Assembly (NCBI GenBank): GCA_013350335.1 | Contig: CM023535.1 | Location: forward strand, 30,367,631 to 30,431,630 | Source of the DNA: Chimonanthus salicifolius | Lineage: Eukaryota > Streptophyta > Magnoliopsida > Laurales > Calycanthaceae | Length of the DNA stretch: 64,000 bases | Reading direction: 5' to 3' | In this document: positions 33,331-45,616 of the stretch, one piece after another | Position numbering within the stretch: position 1 is the stretch's first letter | Layout: the number at the start of each line of letters is the position of its first letter | The notes under the pieces: model-generated | Database searches by the model: none | What the model saw: the letters and a program-made list of their open reading frames with translations, nothing else | Told to the model about the DNA's origin: nothing | Program-made: the position numbers and the translations under genes

Positions 33331-35716
33331 CCCATGGGGTTTTGTTTATGGACTTAGAATGTTGAAAATCAAGTGGGACTTGGTTATGATTAATTGTTAT
33401 ATTATAAGGTAACGGGACCTCATAAGGTGTTTATGATGGTGAGCGGTTACCAGACGAAAGACGCAAGGACACGTAGCTGTCTTTGGTAGGATTCCACCTC
33501 TTTGAAACCATGGGTTTATGTACATTGTTTTATCTTATTTTTGATGAATATATGTTGCAAAGGATATGTTTCAAATTGTGATTTTAAAATGCTATGTTTA
33601 TATGATAAAATAGCATGTGTTGGATATGTTTCAAATTATGATTTTAAATGCTATGTTTATATGATAAAATGACATGTGTTTCATTGGCATCTCATGCATG
33701 GAATGGGGTAAAGGATTTGTAACCAGAGGGGCCACACTCCGTCGGGGCGTCCGAAAAACCTATGTGGGGTACCTTGATGTGCTTTTCCATCAAGAAGAAA
33801 CCAGAGGGTCCACACTCCGTCGGGGCGTCCGAAAGACCTATGTGGTGGGTACTTTTATGTACATGTGATGGGTGGGACTCATTGCATTTGTCATCATTGC
33901 ATGGCATTGTTTATATGGTTTTTGACATCACGATATTATTATATATGTTTTGTACTAACCATGTGTTAGCCCTAATTGGAATATCTACTGGGCGCGTTGT
34001 TCTAAAGCCCTACTTCTTGTAACACCTCGATTTCTCAATGAAGCGGAAAATTACGAAAATGCCCCTGAGTTATTAAATTAATTATTTTGTGATGACAAAT
34101 AAGGAAATGGTGGGGCCCATTGCTCAAATTAAAATCATATGAGCACATTATGAATGTTAAGTTTGATTGGATGGGTAATTTACATCAATTGGGCCAAAAT
34201 TGGCTAAATGGGTCAAAGGGCCCAAATGGGACCCATCGGGTCTTACTGAATTATTTGACCATTTTGTGAACTTAAATTAAATGGGGTTAGGCTGTTTTGA
34301 TTGGAAATCAAGTAGAGGAAAAATGGGTAGGCTTGACCCATATGTAAAAACCAGTTACAAATGACCAAAATACCCATAATTGGGTCATGAAGTCAAAAAC
34401 GGGTCAAGGAGCTAAAGGTGGACCCAACGGGTCGAGTTGACTATGGTTGACCGTGTGGACCCTCTAGGGAGCTAAAATATGAGTTAAATCAGTTTGAGTG
34501 AGACTGAAGTGAGTTGGAATTAAATCAAGTGGTGAGTCAACTCATGTGCATTAAATGAAATGCATTAAGTATGTGAGTTGAGTGAGTTGAAATGGAAATC
34601 TAAATGACCTTGAGTCCAAGTGAGTCAAAATGGAAATTAAAGGGGCTGTAAATCAGTGAGTTGAGGGGGAATATAAAGAGGTTGGCTCAGATTTAACCAC
34701 CAAAACAAGTCCCACACGTTGGGGACTTGTTTGGGGTGATTTCCATGATGAATGTTAAATGAAATGCATGGGAATGAGATAAGATTTCATGGGGCTGTTT
34801 TGAAATAAATGGGTTGTTTTGAATGGGAACTTATGGTTGTTTTAATTAAGGAAACATACATGATAATTATGGACTATGTAATCAACCATTGATGATGATG
34901 GAAAGTGGGATAAAAACCCATAGGATGTGGTTCGGCCAAGTAGTATGGCCGAACCCCATCAATGATTATTTGATAAGTTTGGGGATTAAAGTTGATGAAT
35001 GAAGAACCCCACTAAGTTGGTTTAGACATGGAAAAACTAAAGGATAGCCTAAATGGCATAAATGTAATTATTGATAGAATGATCAATAATGGAAATGATC
35101 ATAGGGTTGGATGTACGGACACGAACCCCACATGATGTGGATGGGTCTTAGATGTGATTAAATAAGTAAATGATGTTATGACTTACTGATTGATATATGG
35201 ATAAGGTATCGGAACTCGAACGGCGCACGAGTCGTGATCAAGTGAAGCTCAAAAAGGAACGGACACTTAAGCAAAGTTTAAGTAGGTTTCCTACCTACTT
35301 GTAACCACAGTTTTACCCCAGTTTTCTTGTGAGACTCTTGTTTTATTTTATGTATTTCGAATGATATATTATGCATTAACAAATGGCATACAGGCATTGG
35401 CATCTCATGCATAGACATGGGATGATGAATGAGGTTCTACAGTGTTGCAATTTATGGGTTACGTTCTCTTTCGGCGGTGCAAGTCACGCCAGGAGGAGTA
35501 ACATGATGATCATAGTCACAATGGTCTCCTTAGGCGATGAGAGTCCCGCCAGGAGGACTCATACGTGATATGAATCAGTCAATGATGAAGAGATGAAAGT
35601 GTATTGTAATTTACTGTAACACCCCACCCTTTTCACTCTAATTTTCAGAGTTTATTATTATTATTATTTTTTTAAATATAATAATCATGTGATTGGGGCG
35701 GAGTGTCACGACGCGA

Positions 35717-35749
35717 GTTAAGTTCGGATCTCTAAATCTGACCCTTAAC
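35717..35749 (-). promoter_or_regulatory. LTR-end stem-loop of LTR C
   Basis: GTTAAG/CTTAAC base with an inner stem CGGAT/ATCTG that needs one G-U pair. It sits in the same context as the other LTR-end stems but with different inner bases. Confidence 0.45.
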
Positions 35750-36456
35750 TGGCCAAGCCCATGTGCATATGAACTAAAGTCCATAAAACTGATCCGCACA
35801 TGGTACATATATAACTTGCGGAATTAACTTAGTTTTAATCTAACTGAGGTTATAATAGAACCTAAGACTATTCCAATTTTCCATTCTTAGATAGCAAAGT
35901 ACATAATCTTATTCTCCAAAATTACTAAATAATATTAATCTACCATTCAATCCAACCATCCAAAATAAACCAATCCACAGCATCTACTTATCTACTTATT
36001 ACATGCCAACAAATCTAGTTACCAAATTACATTGTCCAAATAATTCAAATAACAAATCCATGAATAGTCCATTCAAGTCCATTCAAAATCATTCAAACCG
36101 CCCAAGTTTCCGTACTTGGTCCTCTTCTCGATCCATGTTTTTCCCTTTCCCTGCATCATCCACTAAGGATATAGATAGGGCGTTAGATCAACGCGCCCAG
36201 TAGTGTTTCCGAATAGGGCTACCACATGGTTAGTCAAAAACATGCAAATAGTATAATAATAATACATGTGAGACAAAATTCCATAAAAACATGCTATGTA
36301 TGAAATGAACATGTAATGAGTCCCACCCATCAGCATTCAACATAGCCATCACTTGACGGGATTCTCATCGTCAAGGTAACCCACAGTGGTCTTTCGGACG
36401 CCCCGACGGAGAGTGGCCTCCGGATTCCTCCTGATGGGATTCTCATCATCAGGGTA

Positions 36457-39400
36457 TGTAACGCCCGCCCCTTTTTACCGTAAAATCAGAGTACATTTTT
36501 TTTTTTTTTAAAATAAAAGTGACAAAGGGCGCGGACGTCACGATGCGAGTTAAGTCCGAGCTTCTAAAGCCCAGCCCTTAACTGGCCAACCCTACGTGTG
36601 CGTGGAATGAAGTCCACGGAGAATGGTTCACACGTAGAAGTAAGCATCGGGGAACATTTAAACCAATTGCGGAAAATTATAAAAGAGCCTAACCTACAAA
36701 TTCTTAGATAGCAGGGAAGTTACATTCATTCAATCACCAAACATCCTTAAAATCATAATGTCCAAAATATAGTAAGTAATCTAAATTATTACATTTCCGA
36801 CAAGTTAAACTACTTCAAATACACATTTCTCAAAATAACTTAAATAAAATAATTAGTCCACCTTCCCAAGCTCTTAAGCTTGGCTCCCATCCCATCCTTC
36901 TGCTCCGGCATTTCCTGCGTCATCAGCTAGGGTAGAAGTAGGGCGTTAGACCACGCGCCCAGTAGGACTCCGAGTAGGGCTAACACATGGATTAGTGATA
37001 ACAAAGCATATAGATAATACATAACGAAAAGTCATAGAATGAATGTCATGTCATGGGTGTCTGTGCTATGAATCCCACCCATCATCCTTACTATCCCGAT
37101 GCCATATCCCCCTTGACGGTAAGGCCTCGTCAAGGTGTAACCACAAATACAATATCCCCCTTGATGGAAGAACCATCATCAAGGTATAACAATAAATACA
37201 ACATCCCCCTTGACGGTAAGGCCTCGTCAAGGTGTAACCACAAATACAATATCCCCCTTGATGGAAGAACCATCATCAAGGTATAACAATAAATACAACA
37301 TCCCCCTTGACGATAAAGCATCGTCAAGGTACAATAATACATATGTGAAATATCCCCATGCTTGTTTATCGGTCGCCCCGACGGAGCATGGACTCCGGTT
37401 TCATTTCATCCTTCCCCTGTCATATGCCTCCCATGCCATGCATGAGATGTAGATGCCATATGCCATGTAATATATGAAATTCAATAGTAATAAAACCCAT
37501 CTTAAAACAATTACAAGATTTCCAACTAAATCAAAGGGAAACCATCCCACAATATTTAATCCAAAACCCATCATAAGCATTCACATAATTTCCAAAATAA
37601 TTTAAAGGAAAACATCACAAGATGTATAATCCAAAACTCATCTTAAAGACAACTACATGTTTTCCAAAATAAAGTAAAGAAAACATCACCCAATCCATGG
37701 CTCACAAAAATGTAGGAATCCTACCGAATACCGACTCGTATCCTTTTTCGTTTTCCGTTCGATAAACCCGGTTGCCGATCGCGCACCGCCTGCGAAGTCC
37801 AGTACCTTATTACACATTCATCATTAGTCCATGTTTTAACCATTTCTAAGCCCATATGAAAAACCGGTCACTATTTAGGTTTTGTGGGTCCCATATCATT
37901 TATTTAACCTTTTAATCCCATAAGTCTTAAAATTCGGCCACCCTAGGCTTTATCAATCACTTATAAGGTTATTACATTAGATCCCCTAAGTCCATGATCA
38001 ATTTCCATGGAATTCTTGAATTTGGCCACTAATTACGGTTTTGCCACTACCCCTTTTACATAAACAATTACTCATTCATTCATGCCTACCTAAGCCCAAA
38101 ATTGATCCACAACTTAGGTCCATTAATGATCCCTAACCATGTTACAAGATCATTAAAAATCAACCCTTAACTTAGCCTCATTTCCATTGATTTAACACAT
38201 GCATAATTCCAAATTTGGCCTATAACATGACCTAACATTGGGTCATGGGTTCGGCCATACACCGTGGCCGAATCCATGATGCCTATTTCCCATTTTTTCT
38301 TGGGTCCATTTACATCATTTAGATCCACCAATAATCCTTCTTTGAGGGTTTTAAATCATGCATCTAAACCATATTCTTAACCCCATTTGAATCATCATTT
38401 CATCACCATAGGGTTCAAGGTTCACTTCATCCATGCCTTTCAAGGCTATACACCTCTTTGCATTTTCATCATAACACCATTTTTAAAACTTTCCCACATT
38501 CATTCATTTACTAAAATTCATTAGTTAAAAATCCTCATTGCCTTCCATTTTTCAAACCCTAATAAATCATACATTACTTACCATGGGGTTTGGCCATGTT
38601 ACATGGCCGAACCCTATGGTCCTTGACTCAAAAAAAATTGCATATACCTCTATGTTTGATCACATTAAGCATGTACTATCCTTAGTCCCTTTTATTTTTC
38701 CTTAACCCTAATTTTTCTCCATTAGGGTTTTACCCACTTTCTATTCCTTAAACCCTAACTAATTAAACCAAACACCTAATCACCCAATTCCATGCTCAAT
38801 TTAATAAATTACACAATGCACATACTACATTTACTTATTTATTTTCCCTAACCCTAATTCATCCATTTAGGGTTTCCTCCATCTTCCACCCTCTCATTTG
38901 ATGGGTTTAACATCCATGGCATAAATTTATGTAACCACCATTAAATTCTACAAAAATAAATTTCAAATCTTAAACCCTAAAAATCCGAAATTTCTTGTTT
39001 AAGAAATACTCACAATCCGTCGTCTCCTCCGACTTCCGCCGCTCCCGTCGGTTTCCTTAGCCTCCTCTCTCCTTCCTCTTGATCTTTAATAGGTCAAGAG
39101 GCTTGATCAATGGTGGCAACCCCCAACCTTAGGATCAGCCAAGTTAGGGTTTAAACTGAGAGAGAGAAGAGGATGGAGATGGGAAAAATGTCTCAAGATC
39201 TTTACCTTGAGATGGTGGTCCAACCTTTTCTTCCTCTCCTTGAGCTCTTCTCTTTTCTTTCTTAATTTTCTTCTCCTCTTTTCCTTGCTAGTGTGGAACG
39301 GCAATGGAAGAATGGGAGAGATGGAGAGAGTGAGTTGAGGGTAAAATGAAAAGGATAAGGTGTAAACCCATATTTATCTCTTTGGTTATTTAACCTTCAC

Positions 39401-40094
39401 TTTACATTAACTCTCTCCACCCACCCACAAGATATTTATATTGCTTTATGGCTTATGACTCCACCCCCCTAAGTCCCAACGTGTTTTATTTTTTGAGTTT
39501 GGGATGAGTTGATTTGGTTTTCACCTTTTGACCCCACTTTGACTACCTCATTTGGATAATTTTAATCATTTAATATTTAGATATTTTGGTTACTTTAATT
39601 CTCATTTACTTAAATTACCTTATACATCCACCCATGGTTGACCAATTCAACCATGGTGGTCGGCCCCACCAAACCTTGGGTCCACACGCCACCTCACTTG
39701 GTGAGGTGGAGGTGGGTCCCACTTGGCCACATCACCTTGGTTTAATTGCAAATAACTTAGGTAATTTAAATTTCATTCCATTCATTCTAAATGACTCACC
39801 ATTGGGCCCATGGCCCAATTACACTTTCATCTTACCCATTTACCTTAGAGCTTAACCATCTTGACCCATTGGGTCCCAAATGGGTATTTGACCCAATTTG
39901 ACCATTCTTGACCCATTTAACCCTCATTGCCCCTTTAAATGAATTTAAATCAACTCCATAATCCATTGGGCCATACTTGGGCCTTTGCCCAAACTTTGGC
40001 CCATTTACCATTTATTCCACCAATTTTTCAATTTTCATCATGAAAATAAATAATATCCACATTTATATTAATTTAAAAATTCCGGGCCACTACA
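36457..40094 (-). mobile_element. Solo LTR J, minus orientation (3638 bp)
   Basis: TGTAACGCCCGCCCC to CCGGGCCACTACA, with perfect duplications GGGTA (36452-36456, 40095-40099). This is the innermost, so youngest, insertion of the A-B-C-J stack. Minus-strand features include a donor-like GTGAGT (complement at 39008-39013), palindromes near 38248 and 38585, and five CTTGA(C/T)G hairpins at 37111-37326. Large parts are nearly identical to solo LTR K. Confidence 0.93.
37111..37326 (-). repeat. Five alternating CTTGACG and CTTGATG hairpins
   Basis: Units about 49 bp apart. Arms at 37111-37118/37128-37135 are CCTTGACG/CGTCAAGG and at 37159-37166/37177-37184 are CCTTGATG/CATCAAGG. The pattern then repeats, ending with a CTTGACG/CGTCAAG copy near 37308. 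The period of the pair is about 98 bp. Loops differ (GTAAGGCCT versus GAAGAACCAT). Confidence 0.8.
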
Positions 40095-43000
40095 GGGTAC
40101 CCCACAGTGGTCTTTCGGACGCCCCGACGGAGTGTGGCCTCTTGTTACAATACCATCATCCCATGCCATGCATGAGATGTCTATGCAACATGTCATTTAG
40201 AAACATAACTTTACAATCATATAAGTTATCAAAATCAACATAAAACAGCATATGAAATTGTGGTTACAATAAAGGTAGGAAACCTACTCTTGTTTACTTT
40301 GTTCGACCCTTCCTTTGAACCGTCTTCCGATCACGGCTTGTACACCGTTCTAGAAACCCCAAAACCTTATTTACATAACAGCAAGTTAAGCATTCATTCA
40401 TGTGATTCTAACTTAGTCTAAGTCCCAAAAATCCACTTAAACTTCCATGTCCTATCTTAGCCATAGAACCCCATAGTTCGGCCATGAAATGGCCGACCCA
40501 TGATTTGTCTAAATGTTCACATAACAATTATTTATTAACCACTCAAGATGTTCCATGATCTTTTAAATTTGAAACCATTTGATTTAATAAAATAGTCTTC
40601 ATAAAATGATCCATGGCCGAACTCTATGGTTCACTTGGTCCAATCATCACCATGATTACTCATGGTTTTTACATGCTGATTCAACCATGAATAATACATG
40701 GTTCAACCGCTTATTAATCAACCAAAAACAGTACCCAAGTATCCCATTAATTGCCACAAGAACACCATAACTTTATATGGTTTTAATCTCACAAAATCAT
40801 TAAATACTTTCATGGAAATGTAATACCATTTCATGGGGTTCGGCCAACCCAATTGGCTGAACCTCATGGCCTATGGTTTAGATCCATTTATCCAATTATA
40901 AACTCAGCACTAAGTCCATAGATAAACCTAACTTATTCTTAGATCAAAGCACATAATGATTACTTAAAATCCATCCTACACTTAACCCAAATAACTATAC
41001 AAAACAGTCCATGGGGTTAGGCCATACTCATGGCCGAACCCCAAGGTTTCCTTGATGTAAATCTTCTCATCATACTTACTTATTTTTGGCCACAAGATAA
41101 CCCATAAAATTTACCATGTTTTGACATGATTTTTGACCTTTAAAACACCAAACATAAGCACTCTTATCATGGGGTTCGTCCAACCAAAATGGCCGAACCC
41201 AATGATGCATTTTCTTTCCTTTTTAAACTATCTTATTCAAGATTAAATTACTTGATGTGTTCGGCCAATCCATAGCCCAACACATGACACTTAAAACCAT
41301 ACTTTTAGAAATTTTCAAAGCAAGTAATCAATCTAATTTAGCATCCAAAAACAGTCCATGATTTTGGTTCAAAAAGGCCATCCAACTTAACCCAATCTTT
41401 CATGGGGTTCGGCCAACCCAATTGGCCGAACCCTATAATCTATTTTCTCATCTTAATCATGCACTTCCAACCAATATTTAACCCTTGTTAGATTCGGCCA
41501 TCCAATGGCCGGATCATGATTCTTTATTAAGGATAGTTTATCGATAACCTACCGTTTCCGCGACTCCTCCAATTGATCTTCTCTCCGGCTTGTTCCTTTC
41601 CCTTTCTTAGCCTCTCCTTCTTCTTGATTCCTTGATGGAGAGATCGATCAAGGACTGATTAAGCAACCAGCTGCTGCTCTAGGTGTTTGGAAAGATAGAG
41701 GACGGCAAAGAGAGAGAGATAGGATTTTGGATAGAAAACCTTGATGCCAACTCCTTTGCTCAAAGTATGCTTTTGTCTTGGTGAAATAAATCAATCAAGG
41801 ACTGATTTCATATCAGTAACGAGCTGCTGTTCTTGGTGTTTGGAGAGATGATATCAGTCCAAGGAAGAGAGAGAGATAGAGAGAGTAAAATGAAAATCCT
41901 TTGTTTGACCAAAAACAGCCCAAGGTTAACCTTGTGTAACTCCTTCACCTCAATCAAAGTTCTTTATGTTACTTGGGGGTTTCATCTATGAAATGAAACA
42001 CCCCAAGCAACCAACGTCTCCTTGCATGGTTATGGGTGTAACCTCCTCAAATCCCATTCATTTCTTAATACCTCCCTTGGGGGTTTCATCTTTGAGATGA
42101 AACTCCAAGGGTAACCAACGGCTTACCTTGCTGTATACATTAGTGTAATCTCCACCTTTACCTCCTTCTCATTAACAACTCAAATGGGGTTTCATCTTAA
42201 GATGGAATCCTTCCCCTTCCTTCAACGTGTAAGCTATGATTTAAATTTGAAATGCCAAAAACCTCTTTGTGTAATAACACCAAACAACAACTCCATTTAT
42301 TCTCCAACCTTGGAGTTACATGCATGCATTATCTACCCATCTATTGGCTGTCCTTTGAAGACCCAAACAATGTACTCCAACCATTTCCAACGTGCATACA
42401 CTTTGCATATGAAATAATCCTCCCACCTCCAACGTCTCCCATGTACTTTCAAAATGTAACTCTCATTTCCTTTATCACTTAAATGGGAGTTACATGCATG
42501 GTAATACCTCCCATGCAGCCAACGTTTATTGTGTCAAAACCTACCACCAGCCCACACCACCATCTTACACACACTTTACTCACTAAAATAATTATTCCAT
42601 CTAACTCATGTATTTAACTCACCCAAACTTAATTCATTTATTTTATGTGACTCAACTAAACACCAACATTTATTTCAACTCAAACAAACTCAAATATTTA
42701 ATAAACTCAAACCACTTAAGCTTTGAGCTCACTCATGATTAATCATGCCCATTTCAACCCATTGGGTCCCATTTAGCCATTTTAACCCATTTAACTAAAT
42801 TTGACCCAATTATGATTCTTGACCTGTTTAAGTTCATCTTATCCATTTTTTTGTTTTGTAATCAAAACTACTAACCATTGGGTCTTGTTTGAACCATTGA
42901 CCCATTTAAATTCAACTCAAATATATCATAATGGCAATTTCGTAAATATGAATAAATTCATATAAATTGATAACTTTGAAATTCCAGGGTGTTACATTTA

Positions 43001-43535
43001 CCTTGTCGGTGCAAGGCACGTCAAGTGATGGCTATGAATGTACATGATGGGGGAGGCTCATTGCATGTGCATATTTCATAGCATTGTTTTACCTGTTTTT
43101 ACTAATCATGTACTATGATATATATGCATGTTTTATATGCTAATGATGTGGTAGCCCTGATTCGGGAACCTACTGGGCGCGTTGATCTAACGCCCAAATT
43201 CTATCCTCAGAGGAGAATGCAAGTACAAGGAAAGGGAAAGAAAAGGTCGTTGACCGGGAGGGGAGCCAAGCCTAAGCGCTCGAATATTGGACTGGACGTC
43301 TTTATATTACTGTCATTCGTACGATATTGTGTTGGACATGTAATAAGTCATTACTTGCTATGGTTTGATTAAGTTAATAACTTTGGATGGTTGATTTATG
43401 TTAATTAATGTTTGAGACTGTTATTTGCTATCTAGTCTTTCTATTCCGCAGTTAATCTAGGTTATTCCGCATGATGATGTTAGTTCCATGTGTGATTCAT
43501 TATCATGGTCTAGTCCATGTACACATGGGTGGCCA

Positions 43536-43569
43536 GTTAAGGTTCAGACTTGAGTAGTCTGAACGTAAC
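43536..43569 (+). promoter_or_regulatory. LTR-end stem-loop of LTR B
   Basis: GTTAAGGTTCAGACT pairs with AGTCTGAACGTAAC around TGAGT, with a bulged G and one mismatch. The inner arms share almost no sequence with the GGGCTT-type stems of other LTRs. Confidence 0.6.
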
Positions 43570-44162
43570 TCACGTCGTGACGCCGCCCGCTCTCTTTCGA
43601 TGTTTTATTATAATTTAAAAAAAAAAAATAGACTCTGAATTCTCGGAAAGGGCGGGGCGTTACACTTCTACATTAGTGGATGACATAGGAATCAGTGGAA
43701 CGATGAACGCAAGATGGGCCAGGCATAGGAGCTTGGATGATTTATTTTATATGTTTTGAATAAAGTTACTTATGGACATGTTTTCGAGTAACTAGTTTCC
43801 AGGAATGTAATAACTTAGATGGTCGGATGTTTATTTGGATGATTATGACGTTTTAATAATGAATAAGGACTTAACGTACTTTGCTATCTGAATAGAATAG
43901 AACTTGGTTCTATTATTATTCCGCATGATATGATTCCGCAGTTATGATTTTTATTCCGCAAAGTTGATATTGTTATGTGTGAACCATTTTCGTGGACTTA
44001 GTCCATGCACACATAGGGTTGGCCAGTTAAGTGTCGAACTTTGGAAGTTCGGACTTAGCTCGCGACGTGACGTCCCGCGCTCTATCACTCTACTCTGTTA
44101 TAAAAAAGAATAGACTTTGATTTACGGGAAGAAACGAGTGAAGAAGGGCGGGCCGTTACAGT

Positions 44163-44173
44163 TGGTATCAGAG
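44163..44173 (+). promoter_or_regulatory. Primer-binding site of E1
   Basis: TGGTATCAGAG, two bases after the end of LTR A; initiator tRNA-Met type. Confidence 0.9.
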
Positions 44174-44431
44174 TGAACCCGAAACATTGAATCTTTCGGA
44201 GTAAATTATCAGGTCTCGTACATTAATTAGCTTCGTTAGACTCAGACGGATGATAGCAAAGGAAGTACAATCAAGATAATCGGATTATCAAACATAGCAA
44301 CATAGGATGTATTTCCCCAGAAACAAAGCAAAAATCAAGAGTGCTTATTTGGAAATTTTCCCCAACAAGTAGGAAATACAAATTTTATGATGGAAACTAA
44401 GTCTTGATATGTTTCAATGGCTTAGGGAAAA

Positions 44432-45611
44432 ATGGCTCCAAGGGGAAGGCCAAAGAGAAATACCCGACAAAACGCAAATGGGGGTGAAGAGGAGGAACGG
44501 CAATCTCATCATGAGGAGGAATGACAATCTCATCATGAGGAGTAACGACATTCTCATCATGAAGAGGAAGAACAACAATCCCACCAAGAGGAGGAGCAAC
44601 AAAGTTGCGGTAACATACCGGTGGTGCCTCCTAAATTACAAAATTTGGTTCAAGTTGTGGTCACTTCGGTGCTTCAACAACACCTGAATGAGAATGGAAC
44701 CACCAAGGAGACCAATGACAGGAGCAATGTCAGGGATTTCCAACAAGCGCCCTCCTTACTTCAAGGGGAGAGAAGGGGCTGTCGGAGCGGAAAACTGGCT
44801 GAAGAAGATTTCACAGATTCTGACTTTATTGAATATCATGAGTCATACTCATAAAATTTTACTGGCCACATCACAGTTGATTGATGATGCTGGTAAATGG
44901 TAGGAGGTGATAGAGAAGCAGCGAACACTTATTCCGGAAGGGGAGAGGACTGCAATGACTTGAGAGCAGTTCTCAGCGACCTTCTTGGAACATTATTTTC
45001 TTGAGGATGAGAAGGAGCGCCAGACACAGGTTTTTCTATCTTTAGTACAGGGTACCATGACGGTGGTAGAGTACCACCAGGAGTTTCTCAGTTTATCTGT
45101 ATATGCATTTTATATGGTGGATACTGAGTATCGAAGGGCACGCAAGTTTGAGGGGGGCCTTCGGCCTAGCATAAGGGCCAAGGTAACTATATTCAAGGCA
45201 GCCACATTGGCAAAGGTGGTCAGCAGGGCCACTATAGCATAACAGGAGATGGCTGAGTTGACGCGTTTTGACAATCGCTGAGCTCAGAGTGGGAGGGGTA
45301 CATTTTAGCCCAATAAGAGGTTCCGACCGAACTCTAGCAGACCCTCACCATCCACTAGGTCAACAGGGGACTTTCGTCCCAATCATCCCTCCCCATCTGC
45401 ATCAGTCACTCAGGCTCCCAGAGGCGGGAGCAACTACTTTCATTGTGATCAGCCTGACCATTTTAAGAGGGAATGTCCACAACTCAACAAACCCTCTAAT
45501 ACCAGGGGTTCATCTCGTCCACCAGTTAGGCCAGCTAATTCACGTGGAGGCAGGACATTTAAGCAGGCGGGACTGCCACTTACAAGTTCTAGATTGGTAT
45601 TCACCTTAGCA
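44432..45611 (+). pseudogene. Gag of E1, broken
   Basis: Starts MAPRGRPKRNTRQ, then a degenerate SHHEE repeat, then the Tekay-type Gag core: PPYFKGREGAVGAENWLKK, LATSQLIDDAGKW, EYHQEFLSLSVYAFYMVDT, FKAATLAKVVSRATIA. Frame is lost near 44740 (frame 2 to frame 0). Stops fall at Trp codons (TAG about 44901, TGA 44958) and at 45241 (TAA), plus two more before the zinc knuckle. The knuckle reads YFHCDQPDHFKREC, so its first Cys is Tyr. The coding region stops at 45611, where solo LTR K is inserted; pol resumes at 49282. Confidence 0.85.
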
Positions 45612-45616
45612 CCTCC

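Larger units (their letters stand above)
35615..42996 (-). mobile_element. Solo LTR C, minus orientation (3739 bp without insert)
   Basis: Plus-strand TGTAACACCCCACCC at its left is the complement of a GGGTGGGGTGTTACA end. The right end is CCAGGGTGTTACA. Flanks are perfect duplications TTTAC (35610-35614, 42997-43001). About seven palindromes lie at 40476-41515, with loops such as ACCCAAT. Hairpins CTTGACG/CGTCAAG (36352-36358/36369-36375) and CCTGATG/CATCAGG (36430-36436/36447-36453) lie next to the site where J inserted. Confidence 0.92.
34018..43664 (+). mobile_element. Solo LTR B, plus orientation (2260 bp without inserts)
   Basis: TGTAACACCTCG to GGGCGTTACA between perfect duplications CTTCT (34013-34017, 43665-43669). 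Its halves are 34018-35614 and 43002-43664. It is the same subfamily as solo LTR D (51265-54969), sharing TTTCTCAATGAAG, GTAGGTTTCCTACC, the CTTAGGCGATGAGAGTCCCGCC hairpin region and the GTTCAGACT stem, but it lacks about 1.4 kb of D's centre and keeps only one palindrome (about 34929). Confidence 0.92.
31184..44160 (+). mobile_element. LTR A, 5' LTR of E1 (3324 bp without inserts)
   Basis: TGTAACATCCCGG to GGCCGTTACA. Its parts are 31184-34017 and 43670-44160, separated by solo LTR B and its second target copy. It follows the common giant-LTR plan: donor-like GTTAGT at 31951, palindromes 31987-33330, GGTAGGATTCCACC at about 33487, two CACACTCCGTCGGGGCGTCCG blocks (33720-33850), hairpin 33773-33779/33788-33794, then the GGGCGCGTTGTTCTAAAGCCC block where B landed. 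Confidence 0.9.

Noticed and set aside
39586..39855. 89-codon frame repeated almost identically at 48780-49049
   Set aside because: Both are the same stretch of solo LTRs J and K in antisense to the LTR. Similarity reflects LTR identity, not protein conservation.
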